The notes below the pieces were generated by a model that ran no database searches, had not been told where the DNA came from, and was given only the letters and a program-made list of their open reading frames with translations. From Rhizobium leguminosarum bv. trifolii WSM2297 (GTDB lineage Bacteria > Pseudomonadota > Alphaproteobacteria > Rhizobiales > Rhizobiaceae), in assembly GCF_000271845.1 (NCBI RefSeq), contig NZ_JH719393.1, positions 496,001 through 560,000 on the forward strand: a stretch of 64,000 bases of DNA. The letters run 5' to 3'. Positions 9,233 through 17,907 of this stretch are shown piece after piece. Numbering within the stretch: the first letter of the stretch is position 1; every line of letters starts with the position of its first letter. A program made the translations under genes and the position numbers.

Positions 9233-10267
9233 ATGGCCAAGAAGAGTTATAAATCGATGGATGACTTCGCGACCGCCTCCGGCGTATCGCGTCCGACCTT
9301 GTCGAAATATTTTGATGATCCCTCGCAGATCAAGGAGGTGACCCGCAAACGCATCGAGGCGGCTCTCAAGAAGTCGAATTTCGAGCCGAATCTTTTTGCG
9401 CGGCATCTCAATCGCAAGCGGACCAGGAATATCGGGATCCTGGTCCCGACCATGTCGGATCCTTTTTATGTGCAGGTCGTATCTCTGATCGAGCTCGAGC
9501 TGCGCGACAAGGGATTCTGGCCCGTCCAGATTTCCTCGCACACGCGGCCGGAACTGGAGGCGGAGGCGGTGCGGACCTTGCTGTCGCTGAAGGTCGCGGG
9601 CGCGATCGTGGCGCCGCTCGGGGCCGGTTCGCGCCGTTCCGCGCTGGAAAGATTAAAAGATGGAATTCCCGTCGTCTGCTTCGACAATCCTGCCAGCGGC
9701 GATCTTCCTTATGTCGGCAACGACAACGCCCAAAGCATGGCCGCCATTGTCCAGTATCTTTGCCGGTCTGGTGAGCCACCGATATTCCTGGAAATTCCGC
9801 ATTTAACGGAAAATGCTGGCGAGCGGCAGGCGAGTTACCGCGCGACCATGGCAAGGGAAGGGCATTCCCCGCTGGTCATCGATTGCGACGCACCGCCTTC
9901 CTGGGAGTTCGAGCGTCTCGGATACGAGCAGATGCAGCGAATTCTTGCGCGCGGCGGCCTTCCGGGCAAGACCCTGCTCTGCGCCAACGACCGGTTCGCT
10001 TTTGGCGCGATGGCGGCTGCATTCGCGTCCGGCCTGAAAATAGGCCGCAACAGCGCCTGCGATGTGCGCATCGCCGGGCACGACGACCACCCGCTGAGCC
10101 GATATACCTGTCCGTCCCTGACGACGATGGCCCAGAACGCGCCGGAGATCGCTGCGAAATCCGTGGAGCTTTTGCTGGCTCACATCGAAAGCGAGGACGA
10201 GGGTACGACCCCTTCGACAAACAGCGTGATCCTGGAAGCGACCTTGGTGATGCGCGACTCGGCCTGA
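9233..10267 (+). CDS. LacI-family transcriptional regulator
   Basis: Cytosolic repressor of 344 residues. The N-terminal LacI helix-turn-helix reads MDDFATASGVSRPTLSKYF at about residues 9-27, followed by the hinge helix and a periplasmic-binding-protein-like sugar domain starting IGILVPTMSDPFY near residue 65. AAGGA lies eight bases before ATG 9233. It diverges from the second CUT1 transporter and converges on an esterase gene, so it likely senses the imported sugar or its phosphate and controls this island. Confidence 0.92.
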   Translation: MAKKSYKSMDDFATASGVSRPTLSKYFDDPSQIKEVTRKRIEAALKKSNFEPNLFARHLNRKRTRNIGILVPTMSDPFYVQVVSLIELELRDKGFWPVQISSHTRPELEAEAVRTLLSLKVAGAIVAPLGAGSRRSALERLKDGIPVVCFDNPASGDLPYVGNDNAQSMAAIVQYLCRSGEPPIFLEIPHLTENAGERQASYRATMAREGHSPLVIDCDAPPSWEFERLGYEQMQRILARGGLPGKTLLCANDRFAFGAMAAAFASGLKIGRNSACDVRIAGHDDHPLSRYTCPSLTTMAQNAPEIAAKSVELLLAHIESEDEGTTPSTNSVILEATLVMRDSA

Positions 10268-10285
10268 GATCATCGTGGGTTAGGC

Positions 10286-11221
10286 TCAACGCGCCAGCGC
10301 AGGGTCCATGACGCGCCATGCCGTTGCAATGGCTTCGAGGGCCTCCTGCGCCTCCGGAATGGCCCGCTGCTTCGAGACGAAGCCATGGATCTGACCGGGC
10401 CATGTCCGGCTTGTCGCCTGGGCTTCCGAGCTGAGCCGTTCGGCATAGAGGGCCCCTTCCTCGAACAACACGTCGTGGCCGGCAAGGATCACCAGCGCCG
10501 GTGCCACGCCGGCCAGCGACTCCGCCCGCAGCGGCGAGGCGCGCCAGTCGGGCCCGCTTGCGGGCTCCGGCAGATAATGGTCGCGGAACCATCTCATCGC
10601 CGCGGCCGTCAGGCCGAAACCCTCTGCGTAACGCAAGTAGCTGTCGGTTGTCTGCAACTGGTCGGTCACCGGATAGATCAGCACCTGGCCGATGAGGGCC
10701 GGCACCTGTCCGTCGCGCGAGAGAAGAGCGATGACGGCGGCGAGATTTCCGCCGGCGCTATCGCCGGCGACGACAATCCGCGCCGGATCGATGCCGAGCG
10801 CATCGGCCTGATCCGTCATCCAGACGAGCGTTGCTGCGCAGTCTTCGATCGCTGCCGGAAAGGGATGTTCCGGGGCGAGGCGATAGTCGGGCGAAACCAC
10901 GACGGCGCCGGCCATATTGGCGAGGCTCCGGCAGATGTCCTCATGGGTTTCCGGTGCGCCGATCACAAATCCGCCGCCATGGAGATAAAGCAGGGCGGGC
11001 GCTCCCTGGCGCGGCGCGCTACGGCCGCGCCATATCTTCAACCTGGTTGCGCCGGCATGCCTTTCCAGTGTCTCCGCCACGTCTTCGAGCGGCCACTGGA
11101 TGTCTGCGAAACTGTCGAGATATTGCTGCCGTGCCAGCGCCGGCGTGCAGCTTTCCACAGGCTCTTGCGGATCGCCCGGCCATGCAAGTGCAAGTCTTGC
11201 CGATTCATCCAGTTGTGTCAT
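10286..11221 (-). CDS. Alpha/beta hydrolase, hormone-sensitive-lipase (acetyl esterase) type
   Basis: Cytosolic esterase or lactonase candidate of 311 residues. The oxyanion-hole motif HGGGF is near residue 80 and the nucleophile elbow GDSAGG near residue 154 carries the catalytic Ser; the Asp and His follow in the C-terminal third (GHDVLFEEG and GQIHGF). Its ATG overlaps the stop of the preceding dehydrogenase gene as ATGA, so both are made from one leftward message. Beside a Gfo/Idh/MocA dehydrogenase it may hydrolyse an acetyl group or lactone of the imported compound. That role is inferred. Confidence 0.88.
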   Translation of the reverse strand: MTQLDESARLALAWPGDPQEPVESCTPALARQQYLDSFADIQWPLEDVAETLERHAGATRLKIWRGRSAPRQGAPALLYLHGGGFVIGAPETHEDICRSLANMAGAVVVSPDYRLAPEHPFPAAIEDCAATLVWMTDQADALGIDPARIVVAGDSAGGNLAAVIALLSRDGQVPALIGQVLIYPVTDQLQTTDSYLRYAEGFGLTAAAMRWFRDHYLPEPASGPDWRASPLRAESLAGVAPALVILAGHDVLFEEGALYAERLSSEAQATSRTWPGQIHGFVSKQRAIPEAQEALEAIATAWRVMDPALAR

Positions 11222-12366
11222 GCCAGCAAGCTCCTTGCCTCGTCTTCCCGCAATTCCCTTGGCTGGGCGACGGTCCCCGCGATGGTCTGGCCGGCACCGG
11301 ATTCACCAGCGCGAAGGATGGCTTCCATGACCTCGAGCACATGCAGCGCGAGCTCGCCCGAAGCGCGCGGCGCGCGGCCCTCGATGATGGCGCGTGCGAG
11401 ATCGGCAAGACCAAGCATGCGGTAGTTGGCGCGGTCCGGCGCTGCGACCGGCCAGTTGACGGCTCCGAAGAGATCGCCTGATGTATCGGTTTCCTGCCAG
11501 GGCGCGCCGCGGGTGGACAGGGCGACGCGGCCGCCGAAATTGTCCGGGTCGGGCAGGCGCAGCGAACCTTCGGTGCCGTGCAGCTCAATCGGCTGGTTGG
11601 AGTGGCGGAATACGTCCCAGGAGGTGGCGAAGGTGACTGTGGCGCCGCATTCAAATTCCAGCAGCGAAAGCACGCTGGTCGGCGTGCCGACCTTGAATGT
11701 GGTGCCCTGCTTCGGGCCCTCAGCGGTAATGAGCCGCTCTTCCTGCCCGCTTGTGGCGACGGCCTGCACGCGGCGGATCGGCCCCATCAGATTGACCATC
11801 ATCGTCAGATAATAGGGGCCCATGTCCATGACCGGCCCGGCGCCGGCCTGGTAGTAGAAGCTGGGGTCCGGGTGCCAGTGCTCCATGCCCCGCCCCATCA
11901 TGAAGGCTGTTCCCGTTACCGGCTTGCCGATGGCGCCTGCCTCCATCTGCCGCCGGGCATGACGTCCGGCCGCCCCCAGGAACGTGTCGGGCGCCGAACC
12001 GAGCATGAGACCCTTTTCGGTGGCCGCGTTCACCAACCGGCGGCCTTCCGCGGCCGTGACGCCGAGCGGCTTCTCGGTGAAGACATGTTTGCCCGCCGAC
12101 AGCGCCCGCATGGAGACATCGAAATGCGCAGCCGGAATCGTCAGGTTGAGGATCAGGTCGATGTTCTTGTCGTCAATGAGATCATCGACATCGGCCGCCC
12201 GTAGGTTGAATTCGGCTGCGCGGCGTTTGGCGGCGTCCACGTTGATATCCGCACAGGCGGTAATTTCGACGCCGCGAAACAGTGGCGCGTTGCGCATATA
12301 GGCGAGCGAAATGCTGCCGCATCCGACAACGCCGATCCTCAGTTTCATATCATTGGCCTGTGCCAT
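11218..12366 (-). CDS. Gfo/Idh/MocA-family NAD(P)-dependent oxidoreductase (first copy)
   Basis: Cytosolic dehydrogenase of 382 residues. The Rossmann motif GVVGCGSIS is near residue 13 and the family motif TEKPLG (lysine implicated in catalysis) near residue 97; the C-terminal alpha/beta domain includes MDMGPYYLTMMVNLMG. The family oxidises hydroxyl groups of sugars, inositols and glycosides. ATG 12366 has AGG about seven bases upstream; ATG 12348 is an alternative. It forms an operon with the esterase and diverges from a TIM-barrel gene that is probably its functional partner. Confidence 0.9.
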   Translation of the reverse strand: MAQANDMKLRIGVVGCGSISLAYMRNAPLFRGVEITACADINVDAAKRRAAEFNLRAADVDDLIDDKNIDLILNLTIPAAHFDVSMRALSAGKHVFTEKPLGVTAAEGRRLVNAATEKGLMLGSAPDTFLGAAGRHARRQMEAGAIGKPVTGTAFMMGRGMEHWHPDPSFYYQAGAGPVMDMGPYYLTMMVNLMGPIRRVQAVATSGQEERLITAEGPKQGTTFKVGTPTSVLSLLEFECGATVTFATSWDVFRHSNQPIELHGTEGSLRLPDPDNFGGRVALSTRGAPWQETDTSGDLFGAVNWPVAAPDRANYRMLGLADLARAIIEGRAPRASGELALHVLEVMEAILRAGESGAGQTIAGTVAQPRELREDEARSLLA

Positions 12367-12648
12367 CTAAGAACCTGACCTTGCCGTTCCGTGCTCGGAG
12401 AGTTGGGGATTTGTTACGTTGGACGCGCGAGGAATAAATTATATTGACGCACGCTAACATTTTCACTTACGAAATGACAAGACGTTGGGAGGCGTCGCAA
12501 TAGCCGATGACGAACTCTCCGCTCAGGGTCGCGACCGCGTCCTTGAAGGATGTTTTCGGCAGGTGGGCGGCAGACGCCCGCAATGTGGCCTCGCGCCGGT
12601 TCCGGCTTCGATATCGGCTGTCACCAACGAATAGGTCAGGACCAAGTT

Positions 12649-13467
12649 ATGAACAATGCTGCGCTGAAGATTGGCTGCCAGACATTCACCTGGGAAATGC
12701 TGGGCAAGGGGTGGAGCGGCGGACCGGATGATCTGGTGCACGCCATCGCCGATGGCGGATATGCCGGTCTCGAAATCACCGACACGATGATCGGTCACTA
12801 CGCGCTGAAGCCTGCCGACTTTGCCCGGACGCTCGCGGATGCCGGTTTGACGCTGGTTTCCTTTGCCTTCGGCTCGGACAGCGGATTCACGGTGGCGGAA
12901 AAAACTGCCTCCGATCTGGAGACGGCGCGGCGATGGGTGGATTTCGTGGCGAATTTTCCTGGCGCGATGGTGTCGATGGGCTCGGCCACCGCCGTTTCGG
13001 ATGGCCCGCGTGACGAGAAATTCGCCATTGCGGCGGAGTGCTATAATCGGGCGGCCGAGATCGGACGCTCGGCCGGCGTCGCTGTAGCCGTCCACCCTTC
13101 CTCGCACCACAACACGCTGCTCTTCACCCGCAACGACTATGACCGCCTGTTTGCTCTGCTGGATCCATGGGTCGGTTGGGTGCCGGATACCGGTCATATC
13201 CTGCGTGGCCGTCAGGAGATGGACGACACGCTGGCGACCTACCGGGACCGCATCCGCTACGTGCATCTGAAAGATGTCGACGCCGACGGGATCTGGGCGA
13301 TGCTCGGCGAAGGTGTCTGCAATGTGCCTTCCGTGATTTCGGCCGTTCGGGAGGCGCCGCAGTTCAACGGTTGGATTGTGGTGGAGGAAGAATCGGATCA
13401 CGCCGGATCCGATCCTGCCACAGCCGTTCGCGTCAACCGCGAGACGCTTCGCCGGCTGGGGTTTTAG
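12649..13467 (+). CDS. Sugar phosphate isomerase/epimerase-type TIM-barrel protein (first copy)
   Basis: About 272 residues of the xylose-isomerase-like TIM-barrel superfamily (IolE, hydroxypyruvate isomerase, keto-sugar lyases). Metal-binding-type segments are visible: HPSSHHNT near residue 147, VPDTGHI near residue 180, HLKDVD near residue 206 and the closing VVEEESD near residue 244. ATG 12649 was chosen because the family begins at LKIGCQTFTW. It is divergently paired with a Gfo/Idh/MocA dehydrogenase, a pairing seen in inositol and 3-keto-glycoside pathways. It could be a dehydratase, lyase or epimerase of the oxidised sugar. Confidence 0.88.
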   Translation: MNNAALKIGCQTFTWEMLGKGWSGGPDDLVHAIADGGYAGLEITDTMIGHYALKPADFARTLADAGLTLVSFAFGSDSGFTVAEKTASDLETARRWVDFVANFPGAMVSMGSATAVSDGPRDEKFAIAAECYNRAAEIGRSAGVAVAVHPSSHHNTLLFTRNDYDRLFALLDPWVGWVPDTGHILRGRQEMDDTLATYRDRIRYVHLKDVDADGIWAMLGEGVCNVPSVISAVREAPQFNGWIVVEEESDHAGSDPATAVRVNRETLRRLGF

Positions 13468-13558
13468 CCGACCGCGGTCCCCCGGCACCGGCCAAAGCCT
13501 TTGAGGCGCGCCAGTAGCTCTGCCGGCTCTGTTTTGAAGTGGAGAGGTCGACTGCAGG

Positions 13559-14320
13559 TCACGCGTAGCGCACCTCCACGCCGAGCTTGTCCAGTCGGTG
13601 GCGAATGCTGTGCGGCATGTTGCTGTCGGTGATGATCAGATCGACGCGCGACAGCGAGAAGGCTTTGGAGGAGGCGCCGATGTCGAACTTGCTCGAATCC
13701 GCCACGAGCACGACGCGCCGGGCCATGCGAACCAGGTTGCGTTTGGTCCGCGCAATGTCCTCGGAAACATCGACGACGTCGAAAGCCTGATCGATCGCGT
13801 GAGCGCTGACAAAGGCCTGGTGGGCGACGAGGCCGCCGACCGCCTTGTCGGAGTCCGATACGATCGTGCTGACGGTGCTCGGAAACACCCGGCCGCCGAT
13901 CATGTGCACGTCCAGTCCCGGTCGGTACATCAGATGCTGGGCGATGTTCATCGCCGTCGTCGCAACCACGACATTGTTGACCGGGGGCATCTGCATGGCC
14001 ACCTGCAGCAGTGTCGAACCGCTGTCGAATACAATCGACTGGTTGTCGATGATCTGCCGCGCCGCCATCTGGGCAATGCGCCGCTTCGCATCGAAATTGC
14101 GCTGCATGCGCTCCTGGAAGGCTGCCGCCGGTGAGTCGGACGGCAAGGCGATTGCCCCGCCATGCGTTTTGATCAACTGCTTCTTCGCATCCATGATTTC
14201 GAGGTCGGAGCGGATCGTCACTTCCGAGACCTCGAAGAATTCCGCGAGCTGCCGAGTGCGGGCCTGACCGACCCGTTGAAGTTCCAGCATGATCTGCTGC
14301 CGCCGCTGTTCTGCAAGCAT
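13559..14320 (-). CDS. DeoR-family transcriptional regulator
   Basis: Regulator of 253 residues starting at ATG 14320. The DeoR helix-turn-helix occupies about residues 5-57 (QLAEFFEVSEVTIRSDL, then KTHGGAI), and the C-terminal DeoR sensor domain carries FDSGSTLLQVA, a phosphosugar-binding loop typical of the family. The longer open frame upstream is not needed. It is divergent from the aldolase-kinase operon, so it probably represses that operon until a phosphosugar appears. Three CGAAA-type half-sites lie in the shared intergenic region. Confidence 0.9.
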   Translation of the reverse strand: MLAEQRRQQIMLELQRVGQARTRQLAEFFEVSEVTIRSDLEIMDAKKQLIKTHGGAIALPSDSPAAAFQERMQRNFDAKRRIAQMAARQIIDNQSIVFDSGSTLLQVAMQMPPVNNVVVATTAMNIAQHLMYRPGLDVHMIGGRVFPSTVSTIVSDSDKAVGGLVAHQAFVSAHAIDQAFDVVDVSEDIARTKRNLVRMARRVVLVADSSKFDIGASSKAFSLSRVDLIITDSNMPHSIRHRLDKLGVEVRYA

Positions 14321-14461
14321 GTGTGATCCCGACCGTCGCGGCCCATCGCAATGGCGCGGCTTTTGAAAAACGAAAGCACTCCGCATCATCCGGCGGCTTG
14401 CATCTGAAAAAATAGCCTCTGAATGGGCGAAATGCACGTCAAAAATTCGCTCTTCAAGTGG

Positions 14462-14504
14462 AAACGAAAGAATTCGAAATATTGAGTATTTGTTTGTTTT
14501 CGAG
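14462..14504. promoter_or_regulatory. Candidate DeoR operator region
   Basis: Three CGAAA/TTTCG half-sites lie in AT-rich DNA upstream of the aldolase gene: AACGAAAG near 14465, TTCGAAAT near 14474 and TTTTCGAG near 14500. DeoR-type repressors often use such half-sites. This is pattern reading only. Confidence 0.35.
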
Positions 14505-14565
14505 TTAGCTTTTCAACAACGGCGCCGGCAATCGCAAAGCCAGCCATCACAAAGGAAGCATCGAC

Positions 14566-15366
14566 ATGGGTCTCGGAACCAAAATCCGCCTCGCACGCCT
14601 GTTCTCGAACCCATCGGGTCATTTGTTTGGAGGCGCGGTCGATCATTTTGTCGGTTATGGCAATGTCAGGGAGGGTGGACTTGCCGACCTGCCGGGTGCG
14701 CTGCGACGGGTGATGGCGGGAGGCCCCGACTACATCAGCATTCAGCCTGGCGCGGCGCGCCACCTCTGGTCGGATTACGCCGGGAAAGCAGCCCTCGTCA
14801 TTCAGGGTGGGTGCTTCACCGCCGACGACCGGATTCGCCAGCTCATTGCGACCCCGGAAGACGCGGTGCGTTATGGTGCGGACGCTCTGGCTGTTGCCAT
14901 TCCCGTGCGCGGCGCCACCGAAGGAGAGTACATCCGTTGGCTCACGGATACGGTCAACGCGGCCGCCCGCTTCGAGATGCCGGTCGTCGCCCATGTCTAT
15001 CCCCGCGATTTCTCCGACGGCGGCAAGATCGTGTTTACCCCGGATGAGATTGCTTATGCGGTGCGCATCGGCTTCGAGGCCGGCGTCGACGTGATCAAGG
15101 TCGGCTACACCGGCGATTTCCAATCGTTCCGGGAGACCGTGGCGACCTGCCCAATTCCGGTCGTGATCGCCGGCGGCCCGAAGACCGATACGCTCCTTGA
15201 AGCACTCGTCCAGACCTCGGAAGCATTGCGTGCCGGTGCCAAGGGTGCCGTTGTCGGCCGCAACCTCTGGGGTCACGGCGATACCACCATGGCCGCGCGC
15301 GCCTTCAAGTTCGTCATTCATAAGGGGATGGCGCCGGAGGATGCGCTGGCGGCTGCCGGTGCTTGA
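14566..15366 (+). CDS. Class I aldolase, DhnA/FbaB/LsrF family
   Basis: Cytosolic Schiff-base aldolase of 266 residues. The barrel begins with GGAVDHFVGYG; the strand VIKVGYTGD, near residue 181, holds the expected Schiff-base lysine; the phosphate-binding elements IAGGPKTD and GAKGAVVGRNLWG follow. The family includes archaeal fructose-bisphosphate aldolase, LsrF and DeoC-like enzymes. AAGGAAG lies nine bases before ATG 14566. It is followed after three bases by a PfkB kinase, a classic pair in which the kinase makes the substrate of the aldolase, yielding triose-phosphate products. Confidence 0.88.
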   Translation: MGLGTKIRLARLFSNPSGHLFGGAVDHFVGYGNVREGGLADLPGALRRVMAGGPDYISIQPGAARHLWSDYAGKAALVIQGGCFTADDRIRQLIATPEDAVRYGADALAVAIPVRGATEGEYIRWLTDTVNAAARFEMPVVAHVYPRDFSDGGKIVFTPDEIAYAVRIGFEAGVDVIKVGYTGDFQSFRETVATCPIPVVIAGGPKTDTLLEALVQTSEALRAGAKGAVVGRNLWGHGDTTMAARAFKFVIHKGMAPEDALAAAGA

Positions 15367-15369
15367 GAC

Positions 15370-16305
15370 GTGGCGCGCCCGCTCCAGGTTCTGGGCTTCG
15401 GCGCCCTGGCAATCGATGACATCATCTATGTCGATCGGGCGCTTTCGGCCGGCAAGGGGAAGGTGACGAAGCGCGCCATGGACCACGGCGGCAACGTGGC
15501 GACGGCTCTTGTTGCCGTCGCCCGGCTCGGCGGGCGCGCCAGTTTCATCGGCTGGCTCGGCGATGACCCTGCGACCGATCTGGCCGGTGCCGAGCTCGAG
15601 CGTGACGGTGTCGACATATCGCTGGCGCCCCGCCACGCCGATGCGGCGCCGATCCGTTCCGTAATCATGGTCGGCCCTGACGGCGACCGGTTCATAGCCT
15701 ATGACGACGATGTGCTGCACGGCACGTCGGATGGGCTGCCCGACGAGGTCTTGATGCGGGCTCCGGTCCTGCTGATAGATGGTTATGCCACGCATTCGGA
15801 AAGGGTCGTGGCGCGGGCGCGCGTGCTTGGCCTTGCCGTGATTGCTGATATCGAATGGACGGTCGGTCCGGCGACGGATCGGATCCTCGCCTTCGCCGAC
15901 CATCTGGTGCTGCCGCTCGCCTTTGCCAGGGAATACACCGGTGAAGGCGATCCAGCGACCATTCTGGAGAAGCTCTGGTCGGGAGATCGGTCCGCGGTTG
16001 TCCTGACCGATGGCGAATGCGGGACCTACCTGCGCCAGAAGGACGACGCCATCCGCTGGCATTTGCCGGCCTATAAAGTTCAGGCAGTCGACACGACCGG
16101 CGCCGGCGATTGTTTTCACGGCGCATACGCTCTTGCGCTTGCCGAGGGAAAGAGCCCGCTTGATTGCGTCGCCTATGCCACGGCGGCGGCCGCCATTTCC
16201 GTGACGGCACGGGGCGGGCGCATGGGTCTGCCGGATAACCGGACGTGCCTGGCATGGATGGCGGCGGAAAATGCACCCGTGCCGCTCCCGATCCCGGCCT
16301 GTTGA
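15370..16305 (+). CDS. PfkB-family carbohydrate kinase (second copy)
   Basis: Kinase of 311 residues, GTG start three bases after the aldolase stop. The canonical PfkB signature DTTGAGDCFHG lies at residues 241-251 with catalytic Asp247, and the N-terminal GGNVATALVAVARLGG motif near residue 41 contributes to sugar binding. It is only moderately similar to the kinase at 4.5 kb, so the two probably act on different intermediates rather than being a recent duplication. It likely phosphorylates the ketose cleaved by the adjacent aldolase. Confidence 0.9.
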   Translation: MARPLQVLGFGALAIDDIIYVDRALSAGKGKVTKRAMDHGGNVATALVAVARLGGRASFIGWLGDDPATDLAGAELERDGVDISLAPRHADAAPIRSVIMVGPDGDRFIAYDDDVLHGTSDGLPDEVLMRAPVLLIDGYATHSERVVARARVLGLAVIADIEWTVGPATDRILAFADHLVLPLAFAREYTGEGDPATILEKLWSGDRSAVVLTDGECGTYLRQKDDAIRWHLPAYKVQAVDTTGAGDCFHGAYALALAEGKSPLDCVAYATAAAAISVTARGGRMGLPDNRTCLAWMAAENAPVPLPIPAC

Positions 16306-16370
16306 CCATTGCGCTGAAAGATCTGTCGGCATCCTCGATCGATCCGGCGGCCCCACGCGGCAGGTCCGCA

Positions 16371-16478
16371 ATGGAAAGACGTCGAAAGATCCTTCAACTG
16401 CTGCGCCACCATAAAATTACGCGCGTTAAAAAATATTGTTCCGCAATTTTCCGCATAAAACGTATCTATTTCAAATAG
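16371..16478 (+). pseudogene. Possible relic of a DeoR-family regulator (N-terminus only)
   Basis: ATG 16371 begins MERRRKILQLLRHHKITRVK, which looks like the first helix of DeoR regulators, then loses similarity and stops after 35 codons. DeoR proteins are about 250 residues. It may be the stump of a lost second regulator or a chance match; the short length prevents certainty. Confidence 0.35.
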
Positions 16479-16480
16479 AT
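16464..16480. promoter_or_regulatory. 17-base palindrome, candidate operator
   Basis: ATCTATTT and AAATAGAT are perfect arms around a single C, in AT-rich DNA 149 bases before the ATPase start. The regulator is unknown; the DeoR or LacI proteins of this island are candidates. Confidence 0.45.
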
Positions 16481-16628
16481 GATAAAAATATGCCGACGGC
16501 TTGTTGCGGATTTATTTTGATTCTTTTGTTGACTTTCAACTTCAGGCCTGAGCCTTCTTGTCGAAGGATCGGAGACGCGGGGAGCGCCGTCTGAAAGTGT
16601 GGTCCGGACTGATAAGGGAGGACGAGAC

Positions 16629-17777
16629 GTGGCTGTGGTTGTACTCGACAAGATCTGCAAGACCTATGGAAACAGCTACCATGCCATCAAGGATCTGAGC
16701 CTGACGATCCGCGATGGCGAGTTTCTCATTCTGGTCGGTCCATCCGGATGCGGAAAATCGACCGCCCTGCGGATGATTGCCGGGCTCGAGGAAATCAGCA
16801 GCGGAACCTTGAGCATCGGCGGCCAGGATGTCGAAGATCTCGCGCCCAAGGACCGGGACATCGCCATGGTCTTTCAGAGCTACGCGCTTTATCCGCACAT
16901 GACCGTATTCGACAACATCGCCTTTTCGATGAAGCTGGCGGGAAAGAGCAAGGCCGAGCGCGCCAAGCGCGTGCATGAAATCGCCAAGATCCTGCAGCTG
17001 GAAACCTTGCTAGGTAACAAGCCCGCCCAGCTTTCCGGCGGCCAGCGCCAGCGTGTTGCGATGGGCCGCGCCATGGTTCGCGAGCCCGCGGCATTCCTCA
17101 TGGACGAACCGCTCTCGAACCTCGATGCGAAGCTGCGTGTCCAGATGCGGGCGGAGATCGCAAGCCTGCAGAGACAATTGGGCGTGACGACGATCTACGT
17201 GACGCACGACCAGACCGAAGCGCTGACGATGGGCGATCGCGTCGCCGTGCTGAAGGGCGGCGTGCTCCAGCAGGTGGATACACCCAAGGCTCTGTATCAC
17301 CGCCCGGTCAACGCGTTCGTCGCGGGCTTTATCGGCTCGCCGTCTATGAACCTTTTCGAAGGGCGTCTGGAGCGCGGGCGGATCCATCTGCCGGGTTTCT
17401 CCATCCCCTTGTTCGAAGGCGCCTTCGAGCGCGCTCCCGGTCTTTCCGCCTTCGAGGGTAAGGCCCTGATCTTTGGGGTCAGGCCGGAGGACCTCTACGA
17501 CAGCCGGTTGCCGTCCGGAGCCTCCTATCCAACGATCCCGGTTGTCGTGAAGTCGATCGAGGAGCTTGGCTCCGAGTTGATCGTACATTTAAAGATCGAC
17601 GCCGTCCGGATCGACTCGGGCGATCCCGATGCCGTCGAAGACCTGAGCGGGGCCGCCAACGCCGTCGCGAGGTTCGAAGCCGTCAGCGCCGTCGAGACGG
17701 GCCAAACGATCAATCTGGCAATCGACCCGGCGAAACTGCACTTTTTCCACCCGCAAACGCACATGGCTTTGAACTGA
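16629..17777 (+). CDS. Sugar ABC transporter ATP-binding protein, MalK/UgpC type
   Basis: ATPase of about 382 residues with a Walker A GPSGCGKST at residues 37-45, signature LSGGQ at 135, Walker B ending MDEP near 158, and a C-terminal MalK-type OB domain (GVRPEDL near residue 285). GTG 16629 was chosen because GGGAGG lies nine bases upstream and the family starts at this point. It has no permease neighbours. It is the only CUT1 ATPase in the window, so it probably energises both permease pairs at 2.7-4.5 kb and 5.5-7.3 kb. Confidence 0.93.
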   Translation: MAVVVLDKICKTYGNSYHAIKDLSLTIRDGEFLILVGPSGCGKSTALRMIAGLEEISSGTLSIGGQDVEDLAPKDRDIAMVFQSYALYPHMTVFDNIAFSMKLAGKSKAERAKRVHEIAKILQLETLLGNKPAQLSGGQRQRVAMGRAMVREPAAFLMDEPLSNLDAKLRVQMRAEIASLQRQLGVTTIYVTHDQTEALTMGDRVAVLKGGVLQQVDTPKALYHRPVNAFVAGFIGSPSMNLFEGRLERGRIHLPGFSIPLFEGAFERAPGLSAFEGKALIFGVRPEDLYDSRLPSGASYPTIPVVVKSIEELGSELIVHLKIDAVRIDSGDPDAVEDLSGAANAVARFEAVSAVETGQTINLAIDPAKLHFFHPQTHMALN

Positions 17778-17907
17778 CGAGAGAGGGCCGGGCGGGGCTG
17801 ATGGTCGCTCGGCCGGCCGGAATAGGTCTTCGGCGTTTGATGTCTCGACTCCATTCGACGCCAAAATCAGCGTTCATGTTTCAATATTCGACCCAGAGGG
17901 CTTATCG

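Larger units (their letters stand above)
16306..16628. promoter_or_regulatory. Intergenic region before the ABC ATPase gene
   Basis: A 323-base region without an intact gene. It holds the start of a DeoR-like sequence (16371-16478), a 17-base palindrome (16464-16480) and AT-rich DNA suitable for a promoter of the ATPase operon. The strong GGGAGG before GTG 16629 lies at its end. Confidence 0.5.

Noticed and set aside
8830..9252. A 140-codon open frame before the LacI gene
   Set aside because: It has no ribosome binding site and no family, and runs into the regulator start; judged to be regulatory DNA.
4531..16305. A sulfoquinovose (sulfo-EMP) pathway
   Set aside because: A YihV-like kinase and a class I aldolase are present, but no sulfoquinovosidase, isomerase or sulfolactaldehyde enzyme is seen.
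14386..16371. A 661-codon open frame on the minus strand
   Set aside because: It lies opposite the aldolase and kinase genes, whose motifs are clear. It has no recognisable domain. Long antisense frames are common in GC-rich DNA.
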